NCBI RefSeq assembly: GCF_005938675.2
Contig: NZ_VCCH02000045.1
Coordinates: 1-64,000, forward strand
Length of the DNA: 64,000 nt
Source of the DNA: Mycobacterium sp. KBS0706
Lineage (GTDB): Bacteria; Pseudomonadota; Alphaproteobacteria; DSM-16000; Inquilinaceae
Direction: 5' to 3'
The position numbers and the translations under genes are program-made. Positions 39,764 through 48,631 of this stretch are shown here, piece after piece. The first letter of the stretch is position 1. Every line of letters begins with the position of its first letter. Under the pieces are notes generated by a model that searched no databases, had not been told where the DNA came from, and saw nothing but the letters and a program-made list of their open reading frames with translations.

Positions 39764-41407
39764 CTATGCCGCCGCGATGCGCCGTCCCTTCAGCTCGAAG
39801 CCGCCGCCGTTCAGCCGGTGCAGGGCCGGGGCCGCAGCCAGGAGCTCGCGGGTGTAGTCGTGCTGCGGATGGTCGAACACCGTGTCGCGCGGCCCCGTCT
39901 CGACGATTTGGCCTGACTGCATCACCGCCACCCGGTCGGCCACCTGCTCGACCGCGCCGAGGTCGTGCGACACGAACAGGCAGGCGAAGCCGTAGCGCTC
40001 CTGCAGCGCCCGGAACAGCTCCAGGATCTGCTTCTGCACCGTCATGTCGAGCGCCGAGACCGGCTCGTCGGCGATGACGAAGGCCGGACGGCGGATGATG
40101 GCGCGGGCGATCGCCACGCGCTGCCGCTGCCCGCCCGACAGCTGGTGCGGATAGCGCCCGGCATGGTCCCGCGACAGGCCGCAATCGGCCAGGGTCTCGG
40201 CCAGCCGGTCCGCCTTCTGCTTCGGCGTCATCTCCGGCGCCAGCCGCAGCGGCTCTGACACGATCGGGCCGATCTTCATCCGCGGGTCGAGCGAGGAGTA
40301 GGGGTCCTGGAAGATCATCTGGCAGTTCAGCCGATGGTCCCGTGCCGCGGCGTCCTGGCGGGCGCCATGCACGTCCTGGCCGCGGAACCGGATGCGGCCG
40401 GCGCTGGGCTTCAGCAGGCCGACGATGGCGCGGCCCAGCGTGGTCTTGCCGCTGCCGCTGCCGCCGACCAGCGCGACCGTCTCGCCCGGATGGATCGCCA
40501 GGCTGACCCCGTCCACCGCCCGCTTCGGCGGGGTGCGCGAGAACAGCCGCTGCCGGCCGGCATGGTCGATGGTGACGTCCTCGACCGCGATCAGCGGGGC
40601 CGTCTGGTCGACCGGCGGCCGCGCCGTGCCGCGCTTCGGCAGCGCGTCCAGGAGCTTGCGGGTGTAGTCGTCGCGCGGGCTCAGCAGCACCTGCTCGGTC
40701 GGGCCACCATCGACGGCACGGCCGTGCTGCAGCACCACCACATGGCGAGCGTAGCGGGCCACCATCGCCAGGTCGTGGCTGATCATCAGCACGGCGGTGC
40801 CGTTCTCGCGGGTCAGCTCGACCATCAGGTCCAGCACCTCGCGCGCCACCAGCGTGTCCAGCGCCGTGGTCGGCTCGTCGGCGATCAGCAGGGCCGGCTT
40901 GGTCAGCATCACCGAGGCCAGCATGATCCGCTGCCGCATGCCGCCGGAGAATTCGTGCGGATAGGCCGACAGGCAGCGCTCCGGGTCGGCGATGCGGATC
41001 CGCTCCAGCATCGCCAGGCTGCGGCGCCGGATCTCGGCATCGTCCAGGCGCAGATGCAGCTTCAGCGCCTCGGCCATCTGCCGGCTGATCGGCATCGCCG
41101 GGTTCAGCGACACCATCGGCTCCTGGAACACCATGCCGATGCGGGCACCGCGGATCTTGCGCAGGCCCTTGGGCGGCAGCGCCGCCAGGTCCTGGCCGTC
41201 GAAGCGGACCCGGCCCGCGATCCGCTGCATCGGCGGCGGCAGCAGGTCCAGCACGGCGCGCGCCGCCATGGTCTTGCCGCTGCCGGATTCGCCGACCAGC
41301 GCCAGCATCTCGCCGGCCGGCAGGGCGAAGCTGAGGTCGTCGACCACCAGCGGCCCGCTGTCGCCGGCGCGAATGGTCAGGTGCTCGACCGAGAGGAGGG
41401 GGCTCAT
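39764..41407 (-). CDS. Dipeptide/oligopeptide ABC transporter, fused double ATPase (DppDF-like)
   Basis: 547 residues, two ATPase domains in one chain. Domain 1 (about 1-260): Walker A GESGSGKTM, signature FSGGMRQRI, Walker B LLIADEPTTALD, H-loop MISHDL. Domain 2 (about 280-547): Walker A GGSGSGKTT, Q-loop QMIFQDPYSSLDP, signature LSGGQRQRV, Walker B FVIADEPVSALD, H-loop FVSHDLGAVEQ. It energises uptake through the permeases encoded upstream. Its ATG overlaps the permease stop (ATGA). It corresponds to DppD plus DppF. A palindromic repeat after the stop may terminate the operon. Confidence 0.95.
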   Translation of the reverse strand: MSPLLSVEHLTIRAGDSGPLVVDDLSFALPAGEMLALVGESGSGKTMAARAVLDLLPPPMQRIAGRVRFDGQDLAALPPKGLRKIRGARIGMVFQEPMVSLNPAMPISRQMAEALKLHLRLDDAEIRRRSLAMLERIRIADPERCLSAYPHEFSGGMRQRIMLASVMLTKPALLIADEPTTALDTLVAREVLDLMVELTRENGTAVLMISHDLAMVARYARHVVVLQHGRAVDGGPTEQVLLSPRDDYTRKLLDALPKRGTARPPVDQTAPLIAVEDVTIDHAGRQRLFSRTPPKRAVDGVSLAIHPGETVALVGGSGSGKTTLGRAIVGLLKPSAGRIRFRGQDVHGARQDAAARDHRLNCQMIFQDPYSSLDPRMKIGPIVSEPLRLAPEMTPKQKADRLAETLADCGLSRDHAGRYPHQLSGGQRQRVAIARAIIRRPAFVIADEPVSALDMTVQKQILELFRALQERYGFACLFVSHDLGAVEQVADRVAVMQSGQIVETGPRDTVFDHPQHDYTRELLAAAPALHRLNGGGFELKGRRIAAA

Positions 41408-42255
41408 CGCTGCATCCTGGGGTCGAGGCGGTCGCGGATGGCGTCGCCGAACAGGTTGATGCCGAGCAGGGTGAGGGAGATGCACAGGCCGGGGAAGATG
41501 CCGAGCCAGGGCGCGGTGCCGATATAGGGCCGGGCGGCGGCCAGCATGTTGCCCCAGGTGGCGGCCGGCGGCGGCACGCCGAGGCCCAGGAAGCTGAGCG
41601 CGCTCTCCGACAGCAGCACCCAGCCGAACATGCTGGTGGCCAGCACGGTCAGCGGCGCGATGCAGTTCGGCAGCACGTGCCGGGCCATGGTGAACAGCTC
41701 GGAATTGCCCATGATCTGCGACGCCTCGACATATTCGCGGCCGCGAATCGACAGCACCGTGCCGCGCACCACGCGGACGACCGAGGGCATGTAGGCGAGG
41801 CCGAGGGCCAGGATGATGCCGTATTTGTTGGCGCCGAGCACCGCCATGATGCCGAGCGCCAGCAGGATGCCGGGAAAGGCCAGCAGGGCGTCGTTGAACA
41901 CCATGATGATGCGGTCGACCCAGCCGCGCATGTAGCCGGTCAGGACCCCGACCAGGGTGCCGCCGGTGACCGCGGTGGCGACGGTCAAGAGGCTGATCCA
42001 GGCGCTGGTGGCGGCGCCGCTCATCGCCCGGCTCAGCACGTCGCGGCCGAACTCGTCGGTGCCCAGCCAATGCGCGGCCGAGGGCGGCTTGAACCGCGAC
42101 AGGATGTCGATCTTCAGCGGGTCGTAGGGCGTCCACACCGCGCTCAGCAGGGCGGTCGCGACCAGCACGCCGATGATCAGCCCGCCGATCGCCGCATTGG
42201 CGCGGATTCGCCGCCGCGGGCCGGCGGCTGCGGTGGAGTGGGCCTGCACGCTCAT
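41404..42255 (-). CDS. Peptide ABC transporter permease (DppC-like)
   Basis: 283 residues, an inner membrane protein. The OppC_N-type start (RIRANAAIGGLIIGVLVATALLSAVWTPYDP) and HWLGTDEFGRDVLSRAMSGA precede the binding-protein-dependent transport domain with five further helices. The EAA loop is EYVEASQIMGNSELFTMARHVLPN. It forms the channel with the DppB-like protein, and its start overlaps that gene's stop (ATGA). Confidence 0.95.
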   Translation of the reverse strand: MSVQAHSTAAAGPRRRIRANAAIGGLIIGVLVATALLSAVWTPYDPLKIDILSRFKPPSAAHWLGTDEFGRDVLSRAMSGAATSAWISLLTVATAVTGGTLVGVLTGYMRGWVDRIIMVFNDALLAFPGILLALGIMAVLGANKYGIILALGLAYMPSVVRVVRGTVLSIRGREYVEASQIMGNSELFTMARHVLPNCIAPLTVLATSMFGWVLLSESALSFLGLGVPPPAATWGNMLAAARPYIGTAPWLGIFPGLCISLTLLGINLFGDAIRDRLDPRMQR

Positions 42256-43193
42256 GCCGTCACCCGCGGGTCGAACAGGGGATACAGGAGGTCGACGATC
42301 AGGTTGACCACGACATAGATGCCGGCGACGAACAGCAGGCAGCCCTGCACCACCGGATAGTCGCGGGCATAGATCGAATCGACCAGCAGGCGGCCGAGGC
42401 CGGGGATGGTGAACACGGTCTCGACCACGGCGATGCCGCCCAGGAGGTTGCCCAGCATCAGCCCGATCAGCGTCCAGGTCGGAGCGAAGGCGGTGCGGAA
42501 GGCGTGGCGCCACAGCACCGCGCCCTCGGACAGGCCCTTGGCCCGGGCGTGGGTGATGTATTCCAGCCGCATCACCTCGATCGTGCTGGCCCGCGCCATG
42601 CGGATGATCACCCCGGTCTCGACCAGCACCAGCGTCGCCACCGGCATGATCATGTAGACCAGGGCGGCGCCGGCATCCTCGCCGAAGGGCACGTAGCCGA
42701 TCACCGGCAGCCATTGCAGCTTCAGCCCGAGCAGCAGCAGCAGCAAGAGGCCCAGCCAGAAGCTCGGGATCGACAGCAGCAGCGTGGCGCCGGAGATCAC
42801 GGCCAGGTCCAGCGGGCTGTCCTGGCGCCAGGCGGCGATCATGCCGGCGGGCACGGCCACCAGGCTGGCCAGGGCGACCGCGACCAGGACGATGCTGGCG
42901 CTGACCGAGAACCGGTCCAGGATCAGCGGCAGCACTGACTGGCCGGTGCTGATCGAATGGCCGAAATCGCCCGACAGCGCGTTGCCGAGCCAGTACAGGA
43001 ACTGCACCGGGATCGGCTGGTCGAGGCCGAGCGACCGGCGCAGGTCGGCGACGGCGGACGGATCCGCCATGTCGCCCAGCATCAGCGTCACCGGGTCGCC
43101 CGGGATCAGCCGGATCATGGCGAAGACGATGATGGCGACGACCAGCAGCGTCGGCACCGCCATGCCCAGGCGTTGCAGCAGGAAGCGAAGCAT
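42252..43193 (-). CDS. Peptide ABC transporter permease (DppB-like)
   Basis: 313 residues, six predicted transmembrane helices. MLRFLLQRLGMAVPTLLVVAIIVFAMIRLIPGDPVTLMLG is the diagnostic DppB/OppB start. The EAA loop reads EYITHARAKGLSEGAVLWRHAFRTA. It forms the channel with the next permease and begins 25 bases after the solute-binding protein stop, in one operon: binding protein, B, C, DF. Confidence 0.95.
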   Translation of the reverse strand: MLRFLLQRLGMAVPTLLVVAIIVFAMIRLIPGDPVTLMLGDMADPSAVADLRRSLGLDQPIPVQFLYWLGNALSGDFGHSISTGQSVLPLILDRFSVSASIVLVAVALASLVAVPAGMIAAWRQDSPLDLAVISGATLLLSIPSFWLGLLLLLLLGLKLQWLPVIGYVPFGEDAGAALVYMIMPVATLVLVETGVIIRMARASTIEVMRLEYITHARAKGLSEGAVLWRHAFRTAFAPTWTLIGLMLGNLLGGIAVVETVFTIPGLGRLLVDSIYARDYPVVQGCLLFVAGIYVVVNLIVDLLYPLFDPRVTA

Positions 43194-43218
43194 CGCGGCC
43201 TCCCCCGAGCGGACCGGT

Positions 43219-44775
43219 TCAGTTCTTGATCGCCACGTTCCACAGCCGCGGCTTCGACGCCGACCAGGGCTTGTAGCCCTCGAGCCGGTCGGACACCGCG
43301 GCGATATCGGCCCCGTTATAGGTCACGATCAGCGGCACGTCTTCGATCTGCATCTGGTGCAGCTTGTCGAAGATCGCCTGGCGCTGCTTCGGGTCGCTGG
43401 TCACCATCGCGTCCTGGATCAGCTTCAACGCCTCGGGGTTCTCCCACACCTTGCGCGGCTGCTTGTCCTTCGGGCCGGACATCATCTCGTAGCTCAGCGC
43501 CGGGTCCATCCGGGCGGAATAGCTGAATGACATGGTCTGGTAGTCGCCGCTGGTGTAGCGGTCCAGCTGCGCGCCCCAGTCCAGCACCTCCAGCTCGATA
43601 TTGATCCCGGCCTGCTGCGCCAGCGCCTGGGCCAGGATCGCGGTGTCGTAGACGCTCTGGATCTTGCGGTTGACCAGCATCTTGATCGGCTGGTCGGTGT
43701 AGCCGGCCTCGGCCAGCAGCGCCTTCGCCTTCTCGATGTCCGGCGCGTAGCCCTGGCGCTCGACATCGGTGTAGTAGGGGCTGGCGCTCGGCATCACCGA
43801 CGGGTTCGCCGGCGAGGTGCCCTGGGTCAGCGCCTGGGCGATCTGGTTGCCGTCGATCGCCAGCGCCAGCGCCCGGCGGATGCGGACATCCTTCAGCAGC
43901 GGGTCGCGGGTCTGGAACAGGATGGCGTTCATCGACAGGGCCTGCGCGAACTCGGTGCGCACGCCCTTCTGGCCGTCGAGCTCCTGCTTGTCGGCGATGC
44001 TGACATCCGGCACCACGTCGATGTCGCCGGACAACAGCGCCGTCTTCGCCGCCGCCGGGTCGCCGATGATGTTGAAGCGCACGGTCTCAGCCAGGGCCTG
44101 CTTGCCGCCGGTATAGCCGTCGCGCTCGCCGCCGCGCGAGGCGTAGTCGGCGAAGCGCTTCAGCAGCACATACTGCGCCGGCTCCCACTTCTCCAGCTTG
44201 TAGGGGCCGGTGCCGATCGGCGCGATCCACTTGCCGTCCGGGCCGACCGAATCCGGATGGATCACGGCGCCCTCGGCGCAGTCGGTCCGGGCCATGGTGG
44301 CCAGGAACAGCGCGCTCGGCGCGTTCAGCTTGAACACCACGGTCTTCGGGTCCTGCGCCTCGACTGCCTCGATCTTGGTCTTGCCGCGGCCGTCGAACTC
44401 CGGCAGGCAGCGCCATTCGGTCTTGGGGTCCAGCCAGCGCTTCCAGCTCCACACCACCTCGGCCGAGGTCATCGGCGCGCCGTTCTGGAACTTGATGCCG
44501 TCGCGCAGCGTGAAGGTGTAGGTCTTGCCGTCGTCGGAGACGGCGATCGTGTCGGCCAGCATAGGCCCGACCGAGGCGTCCTCGCGATAGGCGACCAGGC
44601 CCTCGACGATGTGCAGGATCACCGCATCGGTGTTGTCGTCGCGCTTGGTGCCGGGATCGGTGCTGCGCAGGTCGCCGTTCAGCGCCACGCGGATGGTGTC
44701 GGCAGCCGGCGCCGCCCAGGCCGGGATGGTCGAGGCGAGCGCCGCCGCGAGCGCAAGAAGGGAAAGACGGGTCAA
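43219..44775 (-). CDS. Peptide-type ABC transporter solute-binding protein (family 5)
   Basis: 518 residues from a TTG at 44775, with GGGAGG 5 bases before it; no ATG or GTG fits as well. The Sec signal is LTRLSLLALAAALASTIPAWA. The mature protein has the SBP_bac_5 signature (GLVAYREDASVGPMLADTIAVSDDGKTYTFTLRDGIKFQNGAPMTSAEVVWSWKR), IGTGPYKLEKWEP, and DVRIRRALALAIDG. It binds peptides, nickel-like complexes or glutathione-type ligands in the periplasm; the ligand is not decided by sequence. It leads the transport operon and sits next to a C45 acyltransferase gene, 44 bases upstream on the same strand. Confidence 0.94.
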   Translation of the reverse strand: MTRLSLLALAAALASTIPAWAAPAADTIRVALNGDLRSTDPGTKRDDNTDAVILHIVEGLVAYREDASVGPMLADTIAVSDDGKTYTFTLRDGIKFQNGAPMTSAEVVWSWKRWLDPKTEWRCLPEFDGRGKTKIEAVEAQDPKTVVFKLNAPSALFLATMARTDCAEGAVIHPDSVGPDGKWIAPIGTGPYKLEKWEPAQYVLLKRFADYASRGGERDGYTGGKQALAETVRFNIIGDPAAAKTALLSGDIDVVPDVSIADKQELDGQKGVRTEFAQALSMNAILFQTRDPLLKDVRIRRALALAIDGNQIAQALTQGTSPANPSVMPSASPYYTDVERQGYAPDIEKAKALLAEAGYTDQPIKMLVNRKIQSVYDTAILAQALAQQAGINIELEVLDWGAQLDRYTSGDYQTMSFSYSARMDPALSYEMMSGPKDKQPRKVWENPEALKLIQDAMVTSDPKQRQAIFDKLHQMQIEDVPLIVTYNGADIAAVSDRLEGYKPWSASKPRLWNVAIKN

Positions 44776-44819
44776 CAGGGCCTCCCTGTGTTGAGGCGTT
44801 GCAACAGGCCGGACCGCGT

Positions 44820-45944
44820 TCAGGCCGCGTTTTTGGTCCGGCGGGAGAGGTCGAGCGAATAGGTGGTGAAGGTCCGGTTCAGGGCAGGCAGCGGCGCCAC
44901 CTCCATGACCCCCTCGGCCGGGCGCATGATCACCATCGCCACGGTGGCCGACAGGTTCGCGCGCGACGACGGCCGCGGCGGCCGGCAGACGGCGTAGGGC
45001 GTGCCGAAATCGTCGAAGAAGGCGGCCTTCATGTCCTCGGCGGTCAGCTGGCCGCGCCTGGCCTCGAGGTGCTGCTGCACCCGCCAGTCGCGGTAGTAGC
45101 TCTCGGGCGAGCTCGGGATGCCGGCTTCCTTCAGCTTCGTCAGCGCCACCGGGCTGCGCCAGTGGTTGGCATGCACCAGCAGCCCGTCCTCCGGATACAG
45201 CGGGAAGGTCTCGTCCGGCGCGCATTCGAAGTCGATGGCGAAGCCGCCGGCATTGCTCAGGATCATGTTGTTCGAGGCGGATTTCGCCGTCGTCGCCACG
45301 ATCCGCATCGACAGGGCGAAATGCTCCTGCTCCAGCGCCTTGCGCCGGATCAGCGGCAGCGGCACCCCGACCTCCAGCTTGTAGTCGCGGTCGGATTCCA
45401 GGTAGTTCGCCGTGATCGCGGTGCCGACCGAGTTCAGCCCGTTGCGGGCCAGGCCGCCGGCCTCGGTGAAGGTCAGCACGTCCGGCCCGTCCTCGCGCCG
45501 CACCCGCAGCACGATCGCGGTCTCGGCGCATTCCGCCCGCCAGTCCCAGTTCTGGCCGTGGATCAACTGGCCGTCGGCGCTGGCCGACCCCATGATCACG
45601 GCGCCGGTGCAGCCGTCCGGGTCGTCCTCGGCCATCCCCTTCCGGCGATGCGCCAGCTGCATCACCTCGGTGCGGCAGTTGATCAGCGCCACCGCCTCGA
45701 AGTCCAGCTCGGCGCCCTCGGCGATGCCGCGCATCTCCTCGATCAGCTCGGGCGCGAAGGCGTCCATCTTCGGCAGGAAGTCGCCGACGAAGCCGCGGAT
45801 CTGCGCCCAGTCATAGCCGAGGTCGCGCAGCTGCCGGGCATAGACCTCGACGCTCTTGCGGGTGCGGTCGGCCGCGGCGGCGCCATATTGCCGGCCGCGT
45901 TCGCGCGGCGTGCCGTGGATGTCGACGAAGGGGAAGGGCGTCAT
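44820..45944 (-). CDS. C45-family peptidase / acyl-CoA:6-APA acyltransferase-like NTN hydrolase
   Basis: 374 residues. NTN-hydrolase of the penicillin acyltransferase (AAT) type. Gly111-Cys112 in DDPDGCTGAVIMG is the expected self-cleavage point with Cys112 as nucleophile. GQNWDWRAEC, NSVGTAITANYLESD and MILSNAGGFAIDFECAPDE are family segments, with NHWRSP near the end. Bacterial members hydrolyse amide bonds in acyl-amino acids, dipeptides or penicillin V-like compounds. No signal peptide, so it acts on imported substrate. It probably heads the operon with the peptide-type transporter downstream. Confidence 0.9.
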   Translation of the reverse strand: MTPFPFVDIHGTPRERGRQYGAAAADRTRKSVEVYARQLRDLGYDWAQIRGFVGDFLPKMDAFAPELIEEMRGIAEGAELDFEAVALINCRTEVMQLAHRRKGMAEDDPDGCTGAVIMGSASADGQLIHGQNWDWRAECAETAIVLRVRREDGPDVLTFTEAGGLARNGLNSVGTAITANYLESDRDYKLEVGVPLPLIRRKALEQEHFALSMRIVATTAKSASNNMILSNAGGFAIDFECAPDETFPLYPEDGLLVHANHWRSPVALTKLKEAGIPSSPESYYRDWRVQQHLEARRGQLTAEDMKAAFFDDFGTPYAVCRPPRPSSRANLSATVAMVIMRPAEGVMEVAPLPALNRTFTTYSLDLSRRTKNAA

Positions 45945-46001
45945 GATCGGCAGACCCGTGTGTCATCGGATGGTCACACCGTAATGCACTTTATGGAGAC
46001 G

Positions 46002-46015
46002 AAAAACATGTTTTT
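46002..46015. promoter_or_regulatory. Palindrome AAAAACATGTTTTT in the C45/GntR divergent region
   Basis: A perfect 14-bp palindrome between the divergently transcribed C45 gene and the double-HTH GntR gene, 75 bases before the GntR start. It is the strongest candidate operator for that regulator. Confidence 0.55.
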
Positions 46016-46089
46016 AAGGCATGCTGCGAAGTCGAAAGAATTTTACACGCTCGCCGCACGCCCTTTCCCCGCGTCGCGCGATCGCTATC

Positions 46090-47058
46090 ATGAGAGGGCA
46101 GGACAGCGTGGAGCAGAGCGTGTCAGCGGCTGAAGCGGCGGAGCGGGCGAGCCCGCTGCAATTGGAACTGGCCCGGCAGATCGTCGAGCGCATGCGCGAC
46201 GAGGGCTGGGTGCCCGGCATGCGGGTGTCGGAGCAGGCTCTGGCCCGCACGCTCGGCGTGTCGCGCTCGCCGATCCGCGGCGCGCTCGACCTCCTGGTGG
46301 CGCAAGGCGTGCTGGAGGCGGCGTCCGGCCGCGGCTTCGTCGTGCTGCGCCGGCCGGAGGGCAACGAGATCGCCGGGCTGATCCCGCGCTCGGAGGGCGA
46401 AGAGGTCTACGCCGCGATCATGACCGACCGGGCCAATGGCCGCCTGCCGCAGGAGGTGTCGGAGGCCGAGCTGATCCCGCGCTACGGCGCCTCGCGCGGC
46501 GTGGTGCGCAAGGTGCTGATGCGCTTCGCCGCCGAAGGGCTGGTGCAGCGCCAGCGCGGCCATGGCTGGCGCTTCGTCGACAGCCTGGAGACCGACGAGG
46601 CGGTCAACGAGAGCTACCAGTTCCGCATGGTGGTGGAATGCGCGGCGTTGCGGCAGCCGGGCTTCCGCGTCGACCGCGACCGGCTGCTGCAGCTGCGCCG
46701 GGCGCATGAGGACATCATGGCCCGCGCCGCCGGCGGCGTCGGCACCGACGAGTGGTTCCGGGTCAACACCGCCTTCCACGAGATGCTGGCCGCCTCGTCC
46801 GGCAACCGCTTCTTCCTGCAGGCGGTGCGGCAGCAGAACGCCCTGCGCCGGATGCAGGAATACGCCGATTTCGTGCAGCTGCCGCAGGGCCGGGTCGAGC
46901 AGTCCTGCCGCGAGCACCTGGCGATCCTCGACGCGCTCGAGGCCGGCGACATCGAATGGGCGGCGGCGTTGCTGCACCGCCATCTGGCGCTGGCCGCCGG
47001 CACCTATGCCGGCGAGGCCGCGGCGGATGGCAAGCCACGGGCCGAACTGAGCGCATGA
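46090..47058 (+). CDS. GntR-family regulator with two winged-helix domains and FCD domain
   Basis: 322 residues from ATG 46090 (MRGQDSVEQSV). Domain 1 (about 23-85) is a GntR wHTH: LQLELARQIVERMRDEGWVPGM then VSEQALARTLGVSRSPIRGALDLLVAQGVLE. Domain 2 (about 105-165) is a second wHTH: EEVYAAIMTDRANGRLPQEV then SEAELIPRYGASRGVVRKVLMRFAAEGLVQRQRGHGWRFV. The FCD effector domain follows, including NTAFHEMLAASSGNRFF and SCREHLAILDALE. Two DNA-binding modules per chain is a less common GntR layout. It is divergent from the C45/peptide transporter operon, its probable target, and coupled to a GNAT gene by an ATGA overlap. Confidence 0.92.
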   Translation: MRGQDSVEQSVSAAEAAERASPLQLELARQIVERMRDEGWVPGMRVSEQALARTLGVSRSPIRGALDLLVAQGVLEAASGRGFVVLRRPEGNEIAGLIPRSEGEEVYAAIMTDRANGRLPQEVSEAELIPRYGASRGVVRKVLMRFAAEGLVQRQRGHGWRFVDSLETDEAVNESYQFRMVVECAALRQPGFRVDRDRLLQLRRAHEDIMARAAGGVGTDEWFRVNTAFHEMLAASSGNRFFLQAVRQQNALRRMQEYADFVQLPQGRVEQSCREHLAILDALEAGDIEWAAALLHRHLALAAGTYAGEAAADGKPRAELSA

Positions 47059-47588
47059 CGGCGGCGGCTGGGCCCTACCGCATCCGCCCGGGCCGCCCCG
47101 ACGAGGTCGAGACGGTCCGCGCCATCGAGGTCGCGGCGGCATCGCAGTTCCGCGGCGTCGGCCTGCCGACGATCGCGGCGCTCGACCCGGCGGAGCGGCA
47201 GGAGGTGCTGTTGCGGGCGCGGGAAGGGCGGCTGCTGGTCGTGGCCGACGCCGCCGACCGGCCGGTCGGCTTCGTCCTGTTCGGCGAGATCGACGGCACC
47301 CTGCACATCGAGGAGCTGGACGTCCATCCCGACCATGCCCGCCGCGGCCTCGGGGCGGCGCTGATCGAACGGCTCGACGCCATCGCCCGCGACCGCGGGC
47401 TGCCGGAGCTGACCCTGTCGACCTTCCGCGACGTGCCCTGGAACGCGCCCTATTACGCCCGGCTCGGCTTCGTGCCGATGCCGGACGAGGCCCTCGGCCC
47501 CGGCCTCGCCGCGATCCGCGACATGATCGCCGCCAAGGGCATCGACATCATCCCGCGCCTGTTCATGCGGCGGCCGGTGGCGGGCTAG
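47055..47588 (+). CDS. GNAT-family N-acetyltransferase
   Basis: 177 residues, a cytoplasmic acyltransferase. The acetyl-CoA pocket is LHIEELDVHPDHARRGLGAALIERLDAIARDRG (motif A with RRGLG), followed by LTLSTFRDVPWNAPYYARLGFVPM (motif B). It is close to RimI/YhhY-like small acetyltransferases with the WNAPYYARLGF signature. Its ATG overlaps the GntR stop, so it belongs to that regulatory unit. It might detoxify or modify an amine released by the C45 enzyme; this is speculative. The stop codon is shared head-on with the convergent LysR (CTAG). Confidence 0.92.
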   Translation: MTAAAGPYRIRPGRPDEVETVRAIEVAAASQFRGVGLPTIAALDPAERQEVLLRAREGRLLVVADAADRPVGFVLFGEIDGTLHIEELDVHPDHARRGLGAALIERLDAIARDRGLPELTLSTFRDVPWNAPYYARLGFVPMPDEALGPGLAAIRDMIAAKGIDIIPRLFMRRPVAG

Positions 47589-48502
47589 GGCTGGTCCATC
47601 CTGACGAATTCGGAGCGGAGCCTGGTTGCGGCGAAATCCACGAAGGCCCTGACCTTGGCGCTGGCCAGTCGGCCTTCCGGAATGACGAGATGGGCCGGCA
47701 GCGGCGGCAGCTCGTCTTCCGGCAGCAGGATGACGAGGCGACCCTCCCGGACATGCTGATCGATCTTATACGACATGATGCGGAGCACGCCTTCGCCATC
47801 GACGGCAGCGTCGACTGCGGCCTGATCCGCATTCACGGTCAGGCGCGGGCGCACCCGCACGTTCCGGTTCATCCGCTGTCCGGGCGCGGGCGGGAAGCTC
47901 CAGATCTCATTCGGGCTCAGCTGAGCGATCGCGATACAGTCGTGGTCCGACAGGTCGGCCGGAGCGGTGATCGGGGGCCTGTTCGCGAGGTAGTCCGGCG
48001 AGGCGCAGAGCACGCGTCTGACATCGCCGACATGCAGCGCGATCATCGTCGAATCCGGCAAGGCCGCGATCCGGAGGGCCACATCCACACCCTCGTCGAT
48101 CAGGTTGATCATCTGGTCCAGCAGCAGGAGGCGGATCTGGACGTCGGGGTGGGCTTTCAGGAACGCGCCGACGATCGGGCGCAGGATATGGGTCCCGAAC
48201 ATCACCGGCGCCGTGATCGTCAACGGGCCGCGCGGCACGGTTTGTGCGCCGGCCACCGACAGGTCGGCTTCTTCGAGGTCGGTCAGCATGCGCCGGCAGG
48301 CCGCGGCATAGCGTTCGCCGGCATCGGTCAGCCGCAGGCCGCGGGTGCTCCGATGCAGCAACTGGACGCCGAGCTGGCGTTCGAGAAAGGCGATCGCGCG
48401 GGTGACCGCCGCCGGTGACCGGCCCAGCCGGCGTCCCGCGCCGGCGAGGCTGCCTTCATCGAGGCTGGCGACGAACACGCGCATGGCGTCGAGTCGATCC
48501 AT
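47585..48502 (-). CDS. LysR-family transcriptional regulator
   Basis: 305 residues. HTH: MDRLDAMRVFVASLDEGSLA followed by GAGRRLGRSPAAVTRAIAFLERQLG, of the DmlR/YafC-like subgroup (STRGLRLTDAGERYAAACRRML). Effector fold: GPLTITAPVMFGTHILRPIVGAFLKAHP, VDVALRIAALPDSTMIALHVGDVRRVLCASPDYL. In this subgroup the usual target is the divergent gene, here the dehalogenase-like hydrolase at 48632 and the following metallo-beta-lactamase-fold gene. There are 129 bases between the two starts. Confidence 0.93.
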   Translation of the reverse strand: MDRLDAMRVFVASLDEGSLAGAGRRLGRSPAAVTRAIAFLERQLGVQLLHRSTRGLRLTDAGERYAAACRRMLTDLEEADLSVAGAQTVPRGPLTITAPVMFGTHILRPIVGAFLKAHPDVQIRLLLLDQMINLIDEGVDVALRIAALPDSTMIALHVGDVRRVLCASPDYLANRPPITAPADLSDHDCIAIAQLSPNEIWSFPPAPGQRMNRNVRVRPRLTVNADQAAVDAAVDGEGVLRIMSYKIDQHVREGRLVILLPEDELPPLPAHLVIPEGRLASAKVRAFVDFAATRLRSEFVRMDQP

Positions 48503-48631
48503 TGTCCTTGCGGCTGGCGAAAGAAGGGCTTTCGGAGGATAGGCGTTCTGGCAGCCGGGACAAAGCCGTAGCCTTGTGCAGCGAGAGGGCGGCCGCGCCC
48601 CTGCAACTCCGCCAGAATGAGGAAGATCGAG

